In this document: piece after piece, positions 1 through 11,194 of the stretch | Layout: each line of letters begins with the position of its first letter | Numbering within the stretch: the stretch's first letter is position 1 | Assembly: GCF_026210795.1 (NCBI RefSeq) | Contig: NC_089429.1 | Location: 4,278,001 to 4,342,000, forward strand | Length of the DNA stretch: 64,000 nt | Source: Rhizophagus irregularis | Lineage: Eukaryota > Glomeromycota > Glomeromycetes > Glomerales > Glomeraceae | Direction of reading: 5' to 3' | Made by a program: the position numbers and the translations under genes | The notes under the pieces: generated by a model | Database searches by the model: none | What the model was told of the DNA's origin: nothing | The model's input: the letters and a program-made list of their open reading frames with translations, nothing else

Positions 1-792
1 TCTTCAACCAATCCTTGGTTATTTTCGCGGTATGTATGGGTGCATTATCCTGTTGAAAAATTGCAGCCCTTCCTGTTAACTCATGAACTGTATGCTGAAA
101 TGGATACAGATATGAATTTAGGATTCTAATGTAAGTATTTGAATTGATTTTTTCATTTCCTTCTTTATTTTCATCACAAAAAATTAATGGCCCTTTTATC
201 CCTCCTGCAAAACATCCCCAAACCATGACTGATTTTCGACCACTTTTAAAGATAGATGTCAAGCATTCAGGTGTTAAACCTTTTCCCCTGTGTGTCTCCA
301 AACTCTTATTTGTCGTGACTGCTTACCAATCTCAACACTTGATTCATCTGAGAAAATAACTTGTGCCCAATCATAAGCTGTTTTTTCTTTATATTTCTCA
401 CACCAACTAATACGAGCTAATGCATGCTTTTCTGAGATAAAGGGTTTTTTTGCAGCAACATGGGAATAAATTCCAACACTATGTAATGCTCTTTTAGCAG
501 TTGTAAGGCTGCAATTTAAATCTAATGTATTAATGACTTCATGTAAAGGTTCGCGTCGATCTTGTGTAACTTTGTTTATGAGTGCATTTTTCTCATTATT
601 ATTGAGAGCAGGTGGACGCCCCGATCTAGGTAAATTTTCAGTTTTTCCTGTCTTCTTGTATCTGTCAATAATTCTTCTTATTGTGGTGGGGTCACGACCC
701 ATTTTTCTTGCTATTTGTGCAGGGTTAAAATTCTCCATATATGCTAGTATTTTTCCTTTATCTTGAGAAGTTAACTCAGTTCTATGTGACAT
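1..792 (-). pseudogene. Tc1/mariner transposase, frameshifted and partial
   Basis: Cut-and-paste DDE transposase acting on the TIRs of its own element. The start at 792 is an ATG. Residues 1-60 form a helix-turn-helix (QIARKMGRDPTTIRRII), followed by a second HTH region with the linker RSGRPP. The first catalytic Asp is in VIFSDESS near residue 148. The frame stops at 274 after RVWRHTGEKV and resumes one base off with LTPECL, VWGCFAGG and IFQQDNAPIH, which carries the second catalytic Asp. The third acidic residue would lie beyond position 1. One frameshift near 272 makes this copy inactive as written. The family call is firm; whether the shift is real or an assembly error cannot be told from one sequence. 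Confidence 0.88.
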
Positions 793-935
793 TATTTTTT
801 TAACTTTGCAACGCGTTTATTAGGTTATGAAATTGTGAGAAAAACATTTAAAAATAAAAAAAGGGGGTATAAATAATGTAAATTTTGTGTATCGTAACAC
901 TGTACAAAATCGGGCGTCACTTTCGGACCCGACTG
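1..935 (-). mobile_element. Tc1/mariner element, one end only
   Basis: This is the 5' part of a Tc1/mariner (IS630-superfamily) DNA transposon, read on the minus strand and cut by the window edge. The outer end is at about 935, next to a TA dinucleotide at 936-937, the target these elements use. The terminal sequence read inward on the minus strand begins CAGTCGGGTCCGAAAGTGAC. About 140 bp separate it from the transposase start. The other inverted repeat lies outside the window, so mobility cannot be judged. Confidence 0.8.
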
Positions 936-937
936 TA

Positions 938-1858
938 CATACGAGATACTATTGATTGATTAAAACTAATATCATCAAGTGAAATATCCCTTATTTCTTG
1001 AGCTATCCTATATTGACTTGGAACATCAAGGGTTTTCCTATAATCTAAAATTATTCTAAATTCTTTATCTTTGATTCTTTGCTTGTAAAAACTCGTGTTC
1101 TTTTAGGTTTCCATTGTTCATTTAATTTATTTAAGCTTTATTTGATTTATAAACAATGGATAAAATCGTTAAATTTGTTATTTTAACATGCTTCAAAATA
1201 TTAAAAAAGTTAATTTGTCATTTCATTTCGTCATACCTCCCTAAAATTCCCAAAATATCATTATCTTTTCTCACGATCTATCTTTTGAGCGATTAAATTA
1301 TCAAATTACTTGCATTAATAATAGTTTAACAAAAAAAATTCAATTGAAAAGAAAATTATTATTTTTTAATCGTTCTCTTATTACATATAATATCAGATTC
1401 TTATAAAATAACTGACAGTGATCTGCATCTTTCTCGTTATTATATAATATGCAGTATTTTTTATTGTCTAACACGTTATAGTTAAAAAGATAATTTTAGG
1501 GGTAAATTTTTTGAAGTGTAGAATTCTGAAGAATTCGGAATATTCTTTCGGAAAAACACATGATTATGGTTTAAGCACAAGCCACAGATCAGCCTAAAAG
1601 GGTAATTCTCGGTGGCGAATTTTTTTATCTTCGGAAGTGTAGAATTCCGAAAAATTCAGATTTTTTTTTCGGGAAAATACTTGATTATTTACATATTTCC
1701 GTAATTATTTACGCATTTCCGTAATTAATTACGTATTTCGTAAAATTGGACGAATATTCCGAAATATTTACAGCAATTAAGAAATACGTAATTCCTTATT
1801 ACGAAATTAATTTCGGCTACTATAATCGCCTATGCTAATTAAGTGATAATTTCAAATC
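938..1858. repeat. AT-rich intergenic with short direct repeats
   Basis: No gene is seen here. Between about 1500 and 1800 a motif reading GTGTAGAATTC-GAA-AATTC with a following TTTCGG-AAAATAC block occurs twice about 115 bp apart (near 1515 and 1634). It is followed by several copies of TTACGCATTTCCGTAATTA-like words. This looks like remnant subterminal repeat of a decayed element. Confidence 0.4.
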
Positions 1859-2437
1859 TTATTCGTTACCATTGGTAACAGTTTTTTTGTCACGTGATAA
1901 TTTCGAATGGACTTGATTTTTAGCTGACTCACGTAGAAATTTCTTCTCCTTATTGTGTTGCTTTATTTCACTACTAACGATTTTCTTATGAGCCTCAAGT
2001 AAGAAACTATCCATGTCTTTCTCTTCCAACGATTTGCTATTAAGATGCTTCGCAGAGTTGGTAGGTACTGTTATCACCTCTGATACTGCAACTAAATTGA
2101 AGCTAGGTGAACTGTTGTTAGAAGAATTATCATTTGCCGTTAAGGTGCTTTGCAGAGTCTGCTTCTATTCCACTTTCATAATTCTATCTCCAAACTCAGA
2201 TTCCATCTCCTTGATTCTAGCCCTGAGTTTGGCATTTTCAGCATCACGCCTCTTGTTATATTCCTTATTCGCTCTTAGAAATTCAGCATTCCTGCGCTTA
2301 AGTTCAGCTATTTCAGCATCAGATACTGAGAGCTTGATTCTAAGACCGGAGATCTCAGTATTCTCCTTCCTAAGCTCTGCATTCTCAGCCTCAAGTTCAG
2401 TGATACGCTGTCTCAATAATCCAAGCTCAGATGACAT
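1859..2437 (-). pseudogene. Coiled-coil multigene-family protein with one in-frame TAG
   Basis: One continuous 193-codon frame, broken only by a TAG at codon 91 (2165-2167). The ATG is at 2437. Residues 1-90 are an almost unbroken heptad coiled coil (ITELEAENAELRKENTEI, then repeated AELK/AKLRARIKEMES). After the stop come a Ser/Asn-rich linker and a basic tail with EEKDMDSFLLEAHKK and ...NKEKKFLRESAKN. I recognise this from recall as a high-copy family in Rhizophagus whose function is unknown; the coiled coil suggests oligomerisation only. TAG between Glu and Lys could be a CAG-to-TAG change. A fragment of the same C-terminal type may lie at 11591-11809. Confidence 0.7.
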
Positions 2438-2639
2438 GATCTATAATATATAAAACTAATACACTGTATATAAGCATTCAAAATAAAAAAATATGTGTTT
2501 TTGGCTGGGGCCCTGGCTGAAATTTTTTATTAATACATGCAAAATTAAATACAAAGTTCGGGACATAGCCCGTGATATATGACGTCTATCTAATATACAT
2601 GATTATTTGCACGATAACCAATTTTCTATCTATACTTAA

Positions 2640-3440
2640 TTATCTACCTGATCGTTTCTTATATTTTTTTCTCCAGTCCTTCTCAAATTTCTTAAAAGCT
2701 TTAGTAAAACCTTTTTCCTTTTGAAACCCCTTCCGTATACCAAATATTTCTTGAACAAGAGGTGCTAAATCGTGAGATGAACATAAATCTGTCTTTTGAT
2801 ATAATGATAATTCAAAAAGTTTAGAAATGGAAAGACCAGACGCAGTGGGAAAATTAAGGATATTTTTGATTTCTTTTTCATCAAAATATACTTTTGAAAA
2901 GTAAAAAATCGCTGTTTGGTCCATATGAAGACGCATTTCAGCATCTTTATTATCACCCATAATTAGCAGATCATTAAGAAAAATCTTGATCTTGAGAAAT
3001 AAAGCATTAGAATGTAACTTCTTTAACTCATTTTCATAACACATAGAATTTTCACATATTGAAGAAAAGAATTCAAGCATTTCGTCCACACCTTTGTTAA
3101 TTAGCATGAATCAATTTTTAAAATCTAATTCAAATCAAATACTAGTTAAAGCACAGAGAAACACACCTTTATGGCCACGTAATATATATCAAGTCCAAGT
3201 CGGTCGAGTGAGTTGGATAGATAATAACTTCCCATCCTTTGTTTCCACCTTTAATGGGATGCTAAATAAATTTACTCCATCATGTAATTTTGATGAGACA
3301 TAGGTAGGGAACAATGTCCAGTTGACAGCTATATTTTCGATTATCATAATTTCTGACGGATCTGATTCTTTAATCGGAATTTGTGTAAATGGTTCTTTAA
3401 CATTTTCTAACGAAGTTGTTATCAAGTTATTGTAACTCAC
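2640..3440 (-). pseudogene. Unknown two-exon family gene with one TGA
   Basis: Exon 1 (3440-3167) and exon 2 (3091-2640) are joined by a 75-nt intron, donor GTGTGTTT and acceptor ACAAAG, with matching phase 1 on both sides. The frame is open apart from a TGA in exon 1 just after LTRPTWT (probably CGA to TGA). Exon 1 has a beta-rich stretch (IAVNWTLFPTYVSSKL). Exon 2 is helical and ends in a Lys/Arg-rich tail (FKKFEKDWRKKYKKRSGR). The codon at 3440 is GTG and the frame stays open upstream, so the true start is undetermined. No family recognised. The sequence around the 5' end (3427-3505) recurs at 9446-9518. Confidence 0.5.
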
Positions 3441-3505
3441 TCTATAAACAGGGGGGTTTCGAAAATATGTGTATTTTCCGTTTCTTTCAAGTATGGCAAT
3501 ATGTC
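3427..3505 (+). repeat. Dispersed repeat, copy 1 (TATAAAC-GGGGGG-TTCGAAAATATG)
   Basis: About 75 bp matching 9446-9518 with a few indels. The core is TTATTGTAACTCACTCTATA, a run of G, then TCGAAAATATGTGTATTT. It overlaps the upstream end of the gene at 2640-3440. It could be a shared 5' region of a gene family or a transposon end; the two cannot be separated with only two copies. Confidence 0.6.
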
Positions 3506-3509
3506 CGTT

Positions 3510-4870
3510 TTATTTTGGAACATCTATAGAGGCGGGAAAATTGATTAACATCGTGATGACATGTTTCAAGAAGCTAGCCGAGCAATAAACTAACTTACTT
3601 TATTATTTACTTTGCGGAATATACGGGTTCGTTTAATTGTAAATATTGATGATGTTAATAATGGTAAGTTTGAATGATTTGAATTTTTTTGCTTGATTTT
3701 ATTTTACTTGCATGAGACAGATAAAAGGATTCACTAGCCGGGACATCGCCTTTTTATACAATTTGCAGGATCGATCTTAGAATACGCTTTTGGTTAATAC
3801 GAACACATCATGAAAATCTGATCAACGGCTTCTCCTTAATTTAACAATAAAAAACTTTGATGCTACCCATATGTAAAGATCATCAAGGCTCTTTTTTCAA
3901 TAATAATATATGTAAAATTTTTGAGAATATGCGAGAAAGTTTTGAGAATAAATTATTTTTGCGCAATTACTTATTCCCGTGATGTGTTATATCTATATTT
4001 AATGTTACTGCGTGTTTATCGAGTTCTGGATTAATGATTTCGTTGCAAAAAGAATACACGCTCACTTCACTTCCCACAATCCCATGGCCCATCCATTATA
4101 TATCTGAATTTGGTAAATTAATTACGTCTTGTTTTATTGGTCGTACGAAAAAAAATACATAATACAGGTCGAAGACTGATGACATTAGATGAAAGTAGAC
4201 AGAGTCAAAAACTTATACATTTGCTTTTGACGATTAAAAAAGCACCACATTAGAAATATGGTTCAGATACAAATGATGAAATAATTTTAGTGTTGAATAC
4301 GGTCTTAAATTACTTATTTTTTGCGACCTTTTTTTTACCTCCCTCTTTTGATCCCAGAATCCTACGTATATCCTGATAAGATCTATTGCCGATGGCAAAA
4401 AGGTCACGTTGTTCAGGCACCGGAGGGTATGTTATCTACAATTGCGAGATAATATGAGATTATGAATTGTTGACAATACATTACTAGCGACAACTCACAT
4501 TCTCTTTTTCCTTGATAAACTTCGTTATACTTGTAAAATACTCATTTTCATACTCAATATATGCCCATTCTTCTGCCACTTTCAAAGTGGTAATCTTAAT
4601 ATTATTATATAAAATGTCATCGCCTTTACTAACGATTTTTTCACTATATGCGAGTTGTAATATGGAGTTCTCTGTTAAGGACGAATTAAGAAGTTAAGAA
4701 AAAAAAGGTGTAGTCTTTATTGTAATTAGATAGAGGTCTTACCGGCACGACTTTTGTTTTTTTTTAATGTGGTTAGCATTTCGGAGAGTCGACCAAAATT
4801 ATCCATTCCCTCTAAAAAATAAAGCTTTGTGTTAACATGTCTTGGTCAAAAACGTAACGATGATAAAACT
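3510..4870. other. AT-rich intergenic, no supported gene
   Basis: Only short open frames without domain or splice support. No tandem repeat stands out. Confidence 0.5.
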
Positions 4871-5314
4871 ACTCACCTTCGAAACTGAAATGAATATTCT
4901 CAAGGTTTTCAGTTAATTCTTTAATTTTTTCTTTCAAATTTTGATTAATTAAATAATTTGAGGTAAAAATAACATGAGTAAATCCTTCTTCTAAATTACC
5001 CCAATATTTACTAATAAGGTTTGTTCCTCTATACCCTTACTTTCATCGTTTTGTAGACGAAGGCTCGAAAACTTGTCTACATCGCTATTAGAGATATTAA
5101 CCTTCCAGAACTGTAAATCTAGATCACCGTCATCAATATCGTAACAGATGTCGTTTTTTAACTCTCTAACTTTTTCTTTGATTTTCTTTCCCAAGTTCCG
5201 AGACAGACTCTGATTCGTCAATATCAATGGGAAATGCTTCAGAATTTTCTTCTACTTCGTGAAAGAAGCGCCAGGTTAAATTTCTTTTTGTCATATTTCT
5301 GTAAGGATTACCCA
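4871..5314 (-). pseudogene. Crinkler (CRN) ubiquitin-like header, two frameshifts
   Basis: Remnant of the N-terminal ubiquitin-like header domain of Crinkler-type proteins, which are found in oomycetes and in arbuscular mycorrhizal and chytrid fungi, and are proposed to be effectors. The ATG at 5314 opens a short frame (MGNPYRNM...), which shifts near 5190 into the frame 4991-5227 containing the hallmark DIDDGDLDLQFWKVNIS and KFSSLRLQNDESKGI. It shifts again near 5017 into a frame carrying KYWGNLEEGFTHVIF and ending at a TAG at about 4871. No C-terminal effector domain follows. No signal peptide is visible. Two frameshifts make it nonfunctional as written. Confidence 0.72.
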
Positions 5315-5681
5315 TTATTTCAAGTACCGTATTTATAATTCAATTTCAATTACTAACCTCTTCACACTTACCCACGCACATTCTACATTCGGGGAAAGAT
5401 TTCCCCATCCACACTTGTTTCCTTTGTAATCACTAAAACACTAACTAATAATATGCTTAATTCCTGCGGACAATAGGAAATAGGGGATTATCCATTTTGG
5501 TATGATAAGCACTTTGCAAAGATATATAGTAAACTAACTCATGTAGATCTCGGAGAGTGTAAAGTTTTCAACTCTTCACAACATATGATTTTTATTGTTA
5601 ACACCACTAAGAATCGGCAGACCCTAGTTATGTTACCTTCGTTATGTAGATTTATATAGCCCAATTTATGAATTTAATGCG

Positions 5682-5885
5682 CTAATCCCAATAAGCTAAA
5701 TAAAAATCTTCCGATCTAGATTCTATTTCGATTAGTGAAAAACTGCTTCGTATGACGAAATTCTCCCATTTTTTACCTCTTTCGGATTTGTATAAGCCAC
5801 ACATTACCCCTGCAAGAATATCTTCTGCGCATTTCAGGTGATCGATTCCACATGACGAAGTTTCTAGGCCACCCACGTGATTCAA
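5682..5885 (-). CDS. Doubtful hypothetical fragment
   Basis: A 67-codon minus-strand frame (GIDHLKCAEDILAGVMCGLY). Its first codon is TTG and a TAG lies just upstream, so it has no ATG of its own. It could be an internal exon of a decayed gene. No family recognised. Confidence 0.2.
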   Translation of the reverse strand: MNHVGGLETSSCGIDHLKCAEDILAGVMCGLYKSERGKKWENFVIRSSFSLIEIESRSEDFYLAYWD

Positions 5886-6005
5886 AAAAAGAAACCGCTA
5901 TAGTGATCCACCTTAAAATTCACCTAGGCGAGATAATAGGACTCATCATTGGTGAAACCTTCCTTTCATATCTTCCATCACGATAGTAATAACCTCAATC
6001 ACATT

Positions 6006-6260
6006 CACCCTATTCATTATATCCACCATATCCATCATATCCATCATCACCCGAATCATCTGGCATCTCTTCTTCAGAATCATCGGAATCTGAGTCATCA
6101 TTGATTGAATTGGGGTTGCCATCATCCGCCCTTCTTGATCATCAGGTAATTCAGTGTTGGGATTCTTGGAGAAATAATCAACAATAGTTTGAATTTGACT
6201 ATCAGATAATTCCGATATAGAATTCGCACAATACGTTTTGATATACTTGATTTTATCAAT
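6006..6260 (-). pseudogene. Acidic C-terminal tail fragment
   Basis: Minus-strand frames over this stretch give an ordered segment (SISELSDSQIQTIVDYFSKN). One frame over, they give a strongly acidic and Gly/Tyr-rich tail (DDSDSDDSEEEMPDDSGDD, then GYDGYGGYNE) ending at a TAG. The change of frame between the halves near 6115 points to an indel. The gene family is not recognised; this reads as the last exon of a decayed gene. Confidence 0.4.
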
Positions 6261-6269
6261 TCCTATTTT

Positions 6270-7195
6270 TTATTTCTTACCGAACAGCATTAGCAAGTTT
6301 TTTTCTTGACTCCATGTGAATTAACGCAAGTTGGAAAGAGAATAATAAAAAAAAATACGAAGACAAAAATCAAAGCTTGGGTATTTATAATTCTATATGA
6401 ATTTTTTTATGCATAACGACAATCTATATAGTATATAACTAGTATATACCATTTAAATTACTAACAACGAGAGCGTGACCCAGGGGTCACAGTTTCCTTA
6501 TTTCATGTGTTTCACAAATATTTGTATCATAATTATAACATGTAGATTCCGATCAAAAAATAGTCTGTATAGGAATACCACTGAGTAGTTGATAACGATT
6601 ACTACGAGTTATATATATCAAGCAATACAGCTTTTATGAATAGTATAATAAAGATGTACCAATCTCCACCAATGAACAGTACTACCTATAATTGTTATTT
6701 AACTAAAGATCAATAGTTCCGGAATGAAATATTGTAGAGTTTTTAATGTAAACATTTCTCTTGAAATGGTGATCAACGAGGAAGAAGGGCAAATATATTC
6801 AGAGCGGTAATTACAAAGTAGTATCAGTATAGCCTTTTTTTATTCCTTTATAATTTTCTTCATTTCATTCAGAAAATCATAAAGATTTCTTTGTATACGC
6901 TTTGTTTTTTGTTCATCTACGTAATGGAGAGTTAAAAAAATGTATAAAAAGCGGCAAGACGCTCATAGAACAGATCCATGATGAAGAAAATGGAAATCGA
7001 ACAATTAATGTATATATCCTGATCTTAGCAATTAGTATGAAGTTAGGAACATGTTTTGTGAGACAGATTATTGAGTATCTATATTTTTGACTCCGAAAAT
7101 GTATTTATATTTTTGTTACACTAATGTATAATATAAATAAATGCAATAGACTTTTTTATTAATGCTGCTTCTTCAGCCAATCAAGTACACCCCTA
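6270..7195. other. AT-rich intergenic, no supported gene
   Basis: No convincing coding region. A plus-strand 62-codon frame at 6902-7090 begins with TTG and has no other support. Confidence 0.45.
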
Positions 7196-7205
7196 CAATA
7201 TAAAA

Positions 7206-8486
7206 TTACATGCAAAGATTACGTCGTATTGTTCTTTGAACTTCCCAGAGATCCAGATTAAATCCAGCAGCAAACCCTGCAGGAGGTGTGTTTGGTGCAA
7301 TAGGAAACCCTGCGGGAAGTAAGTGTGCTGGAACTCCGTTAAATAATTCTGGTCCAGGAATATTCATTTGATAAACGGGAAGATTGGCTGCATTGCAAGG
7401 AGGAAAGTTATTATTATTGTTATTAGGATCAGGACGCCCAACACCAATAAAGCTACCAGGAGGAACACCCATTTGATTAATAATATAGTTTACAGTATTT
7501 GTGTCAGGGTTTGCTGTCCCAAAAGAAATGACACTAGTTGGAATCAGCGGAGTTGCGCTTGTACGAAGGTACAATGCAGCAATTAGTGCAACAGTACTAG
7601 TATTCGTATTAGGGTCTACACGTTCTCCAAATATCTTGATGGCTAATACAATCTGGATTGTGGTTCGTGGGTTAAAGTAGAGAGCGGCTGTTCGATGAAG
7701 GTCAGGAAGACTCTGAGAAAAACCAACCTCAATCATCATTGTTGGATATGCTATATCCTTGTCATTTGCACCCTGACCCGATCCAGCTGGTGGGTCGGGA
7801 CGATGTGCTGGTCGGACCCAACTATCAGGTTCCTTTGCAGCGTTTTGACCCAGAATCATGGTTGCGTCAGTACCATACTCCAAATCCTGGTCATTCCATC
7901 TATTCATCAATCCTGTAATACGTCCTATTGCTGCTGAATGAGCAAAGGAAGGTACTTCATATATTTTGATATACCCGTTATATAGATACATGCGAACTGA
8001 AGAAATCGCATTATTTTCACGATATTGGAGATATTTTTCAAGAGACACATTTTCTTTTATAACTATTTCCCTCGATCCTGTATATCCTTCTTCTTCCTCT
8101 TCCTCCACTTCTTCCCCTTCTTCTCGGGCTTTTTGGAATGTGAGCAATTTTTCTCTTGCTGAATTAATAGCCGCGGATGATAAGTGAAGCCTTTTCTCTC
8201 GTGTAGGCTGGAGAGTAAGTTGACTAGACAGGGAAGAAAGTTGACTAGAGTCACTAGGCTGAGAGATAAGTTGACTAGACTGTCGACTAGACTGTTGACT
8301 AGATTGTCGACTAGACTGTTGACTAGATTGTCGAGACTGGGAACGCGTGACGCGATAAGGAAAATAACGAACTCCTGAGTCTGAAATTACAGCACTAATT
8401 AATAGCTTTGTTAGATGAGAAAACTGTTAAATTCCTATAATCTTACCATCTGTATTATCTGTATTGCTGTGAGAACCCGAGGCCAT
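7206..8486 (-). pseudogene. Uma2-like (DUF820, PD-(D/E)XK fold) protein with early TAA
   Basis: A 426-codon frame from ATG 8486 to 7206 with a single TAA at codon 20 (8427-8429). After a short N-terminus and a Ser/Gln repeat (codons about 49-78, SSQQSSRQSSQQ) and an acidic run (EEGEEVEEEEEEG) comes a Uma2-like domain: SLEKYLQYRENN, YIKIYEVPSFAHS, EPDSWVRPAHRPDPPAG and YPTMMIEVGFSQSLPDLH. EPD and IEVG are the expected acidic positions of the nuclease fold. The Pro/Asn-rich tail (GVGRPDPNNNNNNFPPCN, FNLDLWEVQRTIRRNL) fits a fungal subfamily I know from recall. No Met lies between the TAA and the domain, so loss of translation is likely. Function of the eukaryotic versions is unknown. Confidence 0.72.
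8263..8337. repeat. 12-bp minisatellite (TCTAGTCRACAG-type)
   Basis: About six copies of a 12-bp unit alternating TCTAGTCAACAG and TCTAGTCGACAA on the minus strand. It encodes the Ser-Ser-Gln/Arg-Gln repeat of the Uma2-like gene. Being a multiple of 3, copy changes keep frame. Confidence 0.75.
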
Positions 8487-8494
8487 AATTTATA

Positions 8495-9440
8495 TATTTT
8501 AAGAGGATTGTTAAGAGATTTCTTCGAAACAGAGATATTTAAAGAACGATTGTCTCACGGATTTGGTAATGATCACATGATACCAAACATAATAAGTTGT
8601 ATTGTTTTATTCATCTGATTATTATTATTACTGATCAATTAATTGTCTGCATGTCCGAATAGCTTCATTTACTATTCCGACTTTAAATATATAACATAAG
8701 TATTAATTGTCTGTTTATTATATAGTAATTACAGTAAATACGCTAATTAGAAACGCGTAACGCGTCCTAATATTATTATTTGATATTTATTGTTAGGAGA
8801 ACGAGAAAGTTGTAAAGTACGAAATTTCTTTTGATATTTATTACTAGAAAGTTATAAGGTATTTGATTAGGAAGGATTACTAAGAAATCAATCTCTCTCC
8901 GAAATTTTCTTTTGTTTCCGTGTTTGAATTTAAGATTTTTTGAACACATGATTCTTATATTCTTAGTATGACAGATGAGAATCGTTACTAAAAAAAAAAC
9001 TAATGTCATTTGTTAATTCAGACTGCCATATTTCATTTTACGTAGGACAAAAATTTATTATTGATAATTCTCTGTGATCTCAATGTTGTCAACGTAAACG
9101 AGAAGCTTTCTCTGGAATTTTGTAATACGCAGAAATAACTTTAAAATAAGTACATTGTAAGACAGCTGAGTCAGAGATTATGGACCATACATAGCAATTT
9201 TTGGTTAACTTTGACTACGAGTTATGCAATTAAAAAAATATGTATAGATGTATTAGTTATAATATCTGTCTTGCTTACACTTATGAAATAATACCCTTCA
9301 TGCATTCCTGTTATTTATCTGGTTACTCAAAGATGGACACTAATATTATTACTTGTGTACAACGGACTTTTCGAAGAAAAGGCAGTGTCAATGGGGGGAC
9401 GCTGTAAGGACCGGTTAGTTTCGGGACATGTCATAGCAAG
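8495..9440. other. AT-rich intergenic, no supported gene
   Basis: Short frames only, none with domain, splice or homology support. Confidence 0.45.
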
Positions 9441-9445
9441 AAAGT

Positions 9446-9518
9446 TATTGTAACTCACTCTATAAACGGGGGGTTCGAAAATATGTGTATTTCCGTTTCT
9501 ATTAAGTGTGGCAATAGG
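9446..9518 (+). repeat. Dispersed repeat, copy 2
   Basis: Second copy of the 3427-3505 repeat in the same orientation. On the minus strand it is followed by an open stretch (NNFLAMTCPETNRSLQ) up to a TGA near 9330 that does not resemble the corresponding stretch of copy 1, so homology ends at the repeat. Confidence 0.6.
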
Positions 9519-9905
9519 ACTTACAGTACAATAAAAGGGGGGAGATTTAATGATTGATAATTACTGGGGAAATTGGTCATTAAAACATTTGGGAGAGCAA
9601 AGAGGTCATTCTATTTTTTTACCCGAAGCCTTAGACTTATAGAAAAAAAAAGCGAGACCGAAACTACTACCCTCAATCAGACCTACAATAGTTACATGCT
9701 CTAGTATACTAGTAGAGTTAGGATTGGATGCATCAATTACTGATGCTGTTATCAACTTCGGTAGAAACGATCAAATAATAAAGTGTACTGTATTATCTTG
9801 GATTTATTATTTGTTGTCTTATAATTTTCAAAAACTTTGATTAATACCATTGTTAGAATTCTTGTCATTGATGCGTATAATCTTTTCTGGGACCTAACAT
9901 AACGC

Positions 9906-10100
9906 TAGTTGTGATACAACATGTGCGTTAACACAGCAGAACATGAAGAAGACTTGTACCATAGAATGTTTTGAGTTACGAAGTAAATCCCTTCTTCGAA
10001 ATAGGTAAATCCGTTAATCCGCATTAGAATAACAAAATTGCTAGCTACACCTGGATATTGTCTTATAACTAAGTGTAGCTCTCGTGTATCATCATTACTC
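9906..10100 (-). CDS. Hypothetical last exon
   Basis: Open minus-strand frame beginning right after a pyrimidine-rich acceptor (TTTTTGTGATTGCAG) and reading SNDDTRELHLVIRQYPG to a stop near 9905. It has no ATG; an acceptor-defined exon fits better than a free gene. It may belong to the split gene at 10510-11190, where a possible donor GTATAAAT follows HQYSG, but the implied 400-nt intron is long for this window. Family unknown. Confidence 0.35.
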
Positions 10101-10509
10101 TGCAATCACAAAAAATGACATATTTAGGGATCTTGTAGAGTAATAGAATAGAATTAGAGATTGTTTCGTCCGGCTAGGAGGGATATACTGTATAAGCGAA
10201 TTATTCATGTACTGTTCTATTATGATCATGATATAGTCAAAAAATAGATTGCCTATGGACAACAGGAGAGAGCGATTTTTCTTGTGTGTTGTTCCCTATT
10301 ATAGTAAAAAATAGATTGACAATGGTCAACGATATAACTCTATGCCGTGTGATATCTACTTCGTACCCGTAGGGTAGGTGTATGGGAATTTTTCACTATA
10401 CAAAGGATAAGGTCCCAAATATGCAATCGGCATTTGTACTTTGATCCGCTATTTGATGCGGGCAATGATTTATATTTATTTTGTTAGAATAATTTTATAA
10501 GTGGTCGAT

Positions 10510-11190
10510 TATAGTTTATTTATACCAGAATACTGATGAACGAAATTAGTGTTGGCATATATAGCATTCAAAAACTTGGAATACTTGACGCAAGCAACCA
10601 AGGTTAATGCATTATATACAACTTTGTTGACAGATGGAATCTTCTCTCCGCTTGCGGAACAGTGCATCACGGCGGATTTATGAAATACCCTAAATTTGTC
10701 CGTCATGTCAAATTAAATAAATATTTGACAGTCTTTTAGTCACCAAATTTCCCAAATTTATTAGTGAACAGTCAAAAATGAGCCCTAAAAAATTTTTTTG
10801 TACCCCAAATCTTGCGTCTAACCAATTTTTCCGTTACCTAACCAATTTTTCCAGTGTTAAAGGTGCGTCACATTTGACATTTTTTAGGAAAAAAGCTTAA
10901 TGTTTCTGTAAGTCAATTTTAATTCCCGAGGGCGCAGCAGGGTTTTTGCCAAATTTCATAAATCTGCCGCCATGGTATGAGTAGAAAATACGATAAATTT
11001 ATTGCGCATGGCGTAGTGGATTGTCAACAGTGACATATGACTCGTATACCATTTCCCATCTTGTTTTAACGTGCTGCTTGCGATATTTAGATCAATTTTC
11101 TATATACCTTGTTGTACACAAATATCTATAATTGTTTCTTCGGACACAAAAAAATATTGTACCTGTTGTGTTAAATTGTTTTATTCGAAT
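10510..11190 (-). pseudogene. Unknown gene split by a 301-bp MITE
   Basis: Right of the MITE the minus-strand frame reads SSTLKQDGKWYTSHMSLLT up to FIVFSTHTM. Left of it comes MHCSASGEKIPSVNKVVYNA to a TAA at 10509. A TAG lies near 11098 upstream. The two halves sit directly at the MITE ends and differ by one base of phase. No family recognised. Composition and continuity across the insertion are the main support. Confidence 0.5.
10671..10971. mobile_element. MITE with GGCGG-GATTTATGAAAT inverted ends
   Basis: Left end GGCGGATTTATGAAAT; right end, read inward, GGCGGCAGATTTATGAAAT (a 3-base insertion after GGCGG). No ORF inside and no clear target duplication. Interior has short AAATTT-rich words (CACCAAATTTCCCAAATTT). 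Superfamily undetermined. Confidence 0.65.
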
Positions 11191-11194
11191 GGTA

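Noticed and set aside
2013-2453. 146-codon plus-strand frame
   Set aside because: Antisense shadow of the coiled-coil gene; Ser/Leu-rich from GAA/CTT codons read backwards.
8184-8378. Plus-strand frame with LTRLSTRLLTRL repeat
   Set aside because: Shadow of the Ser/Gln minisatellite in the Uma2-like gene on the minus strand.
8425-8447. 23-nt intron removing the early stop of the Uma2-like gene
   Set aside because: Too short compared with the 53-93-nt introns here, and removal would shift the frame into a nearby stop.
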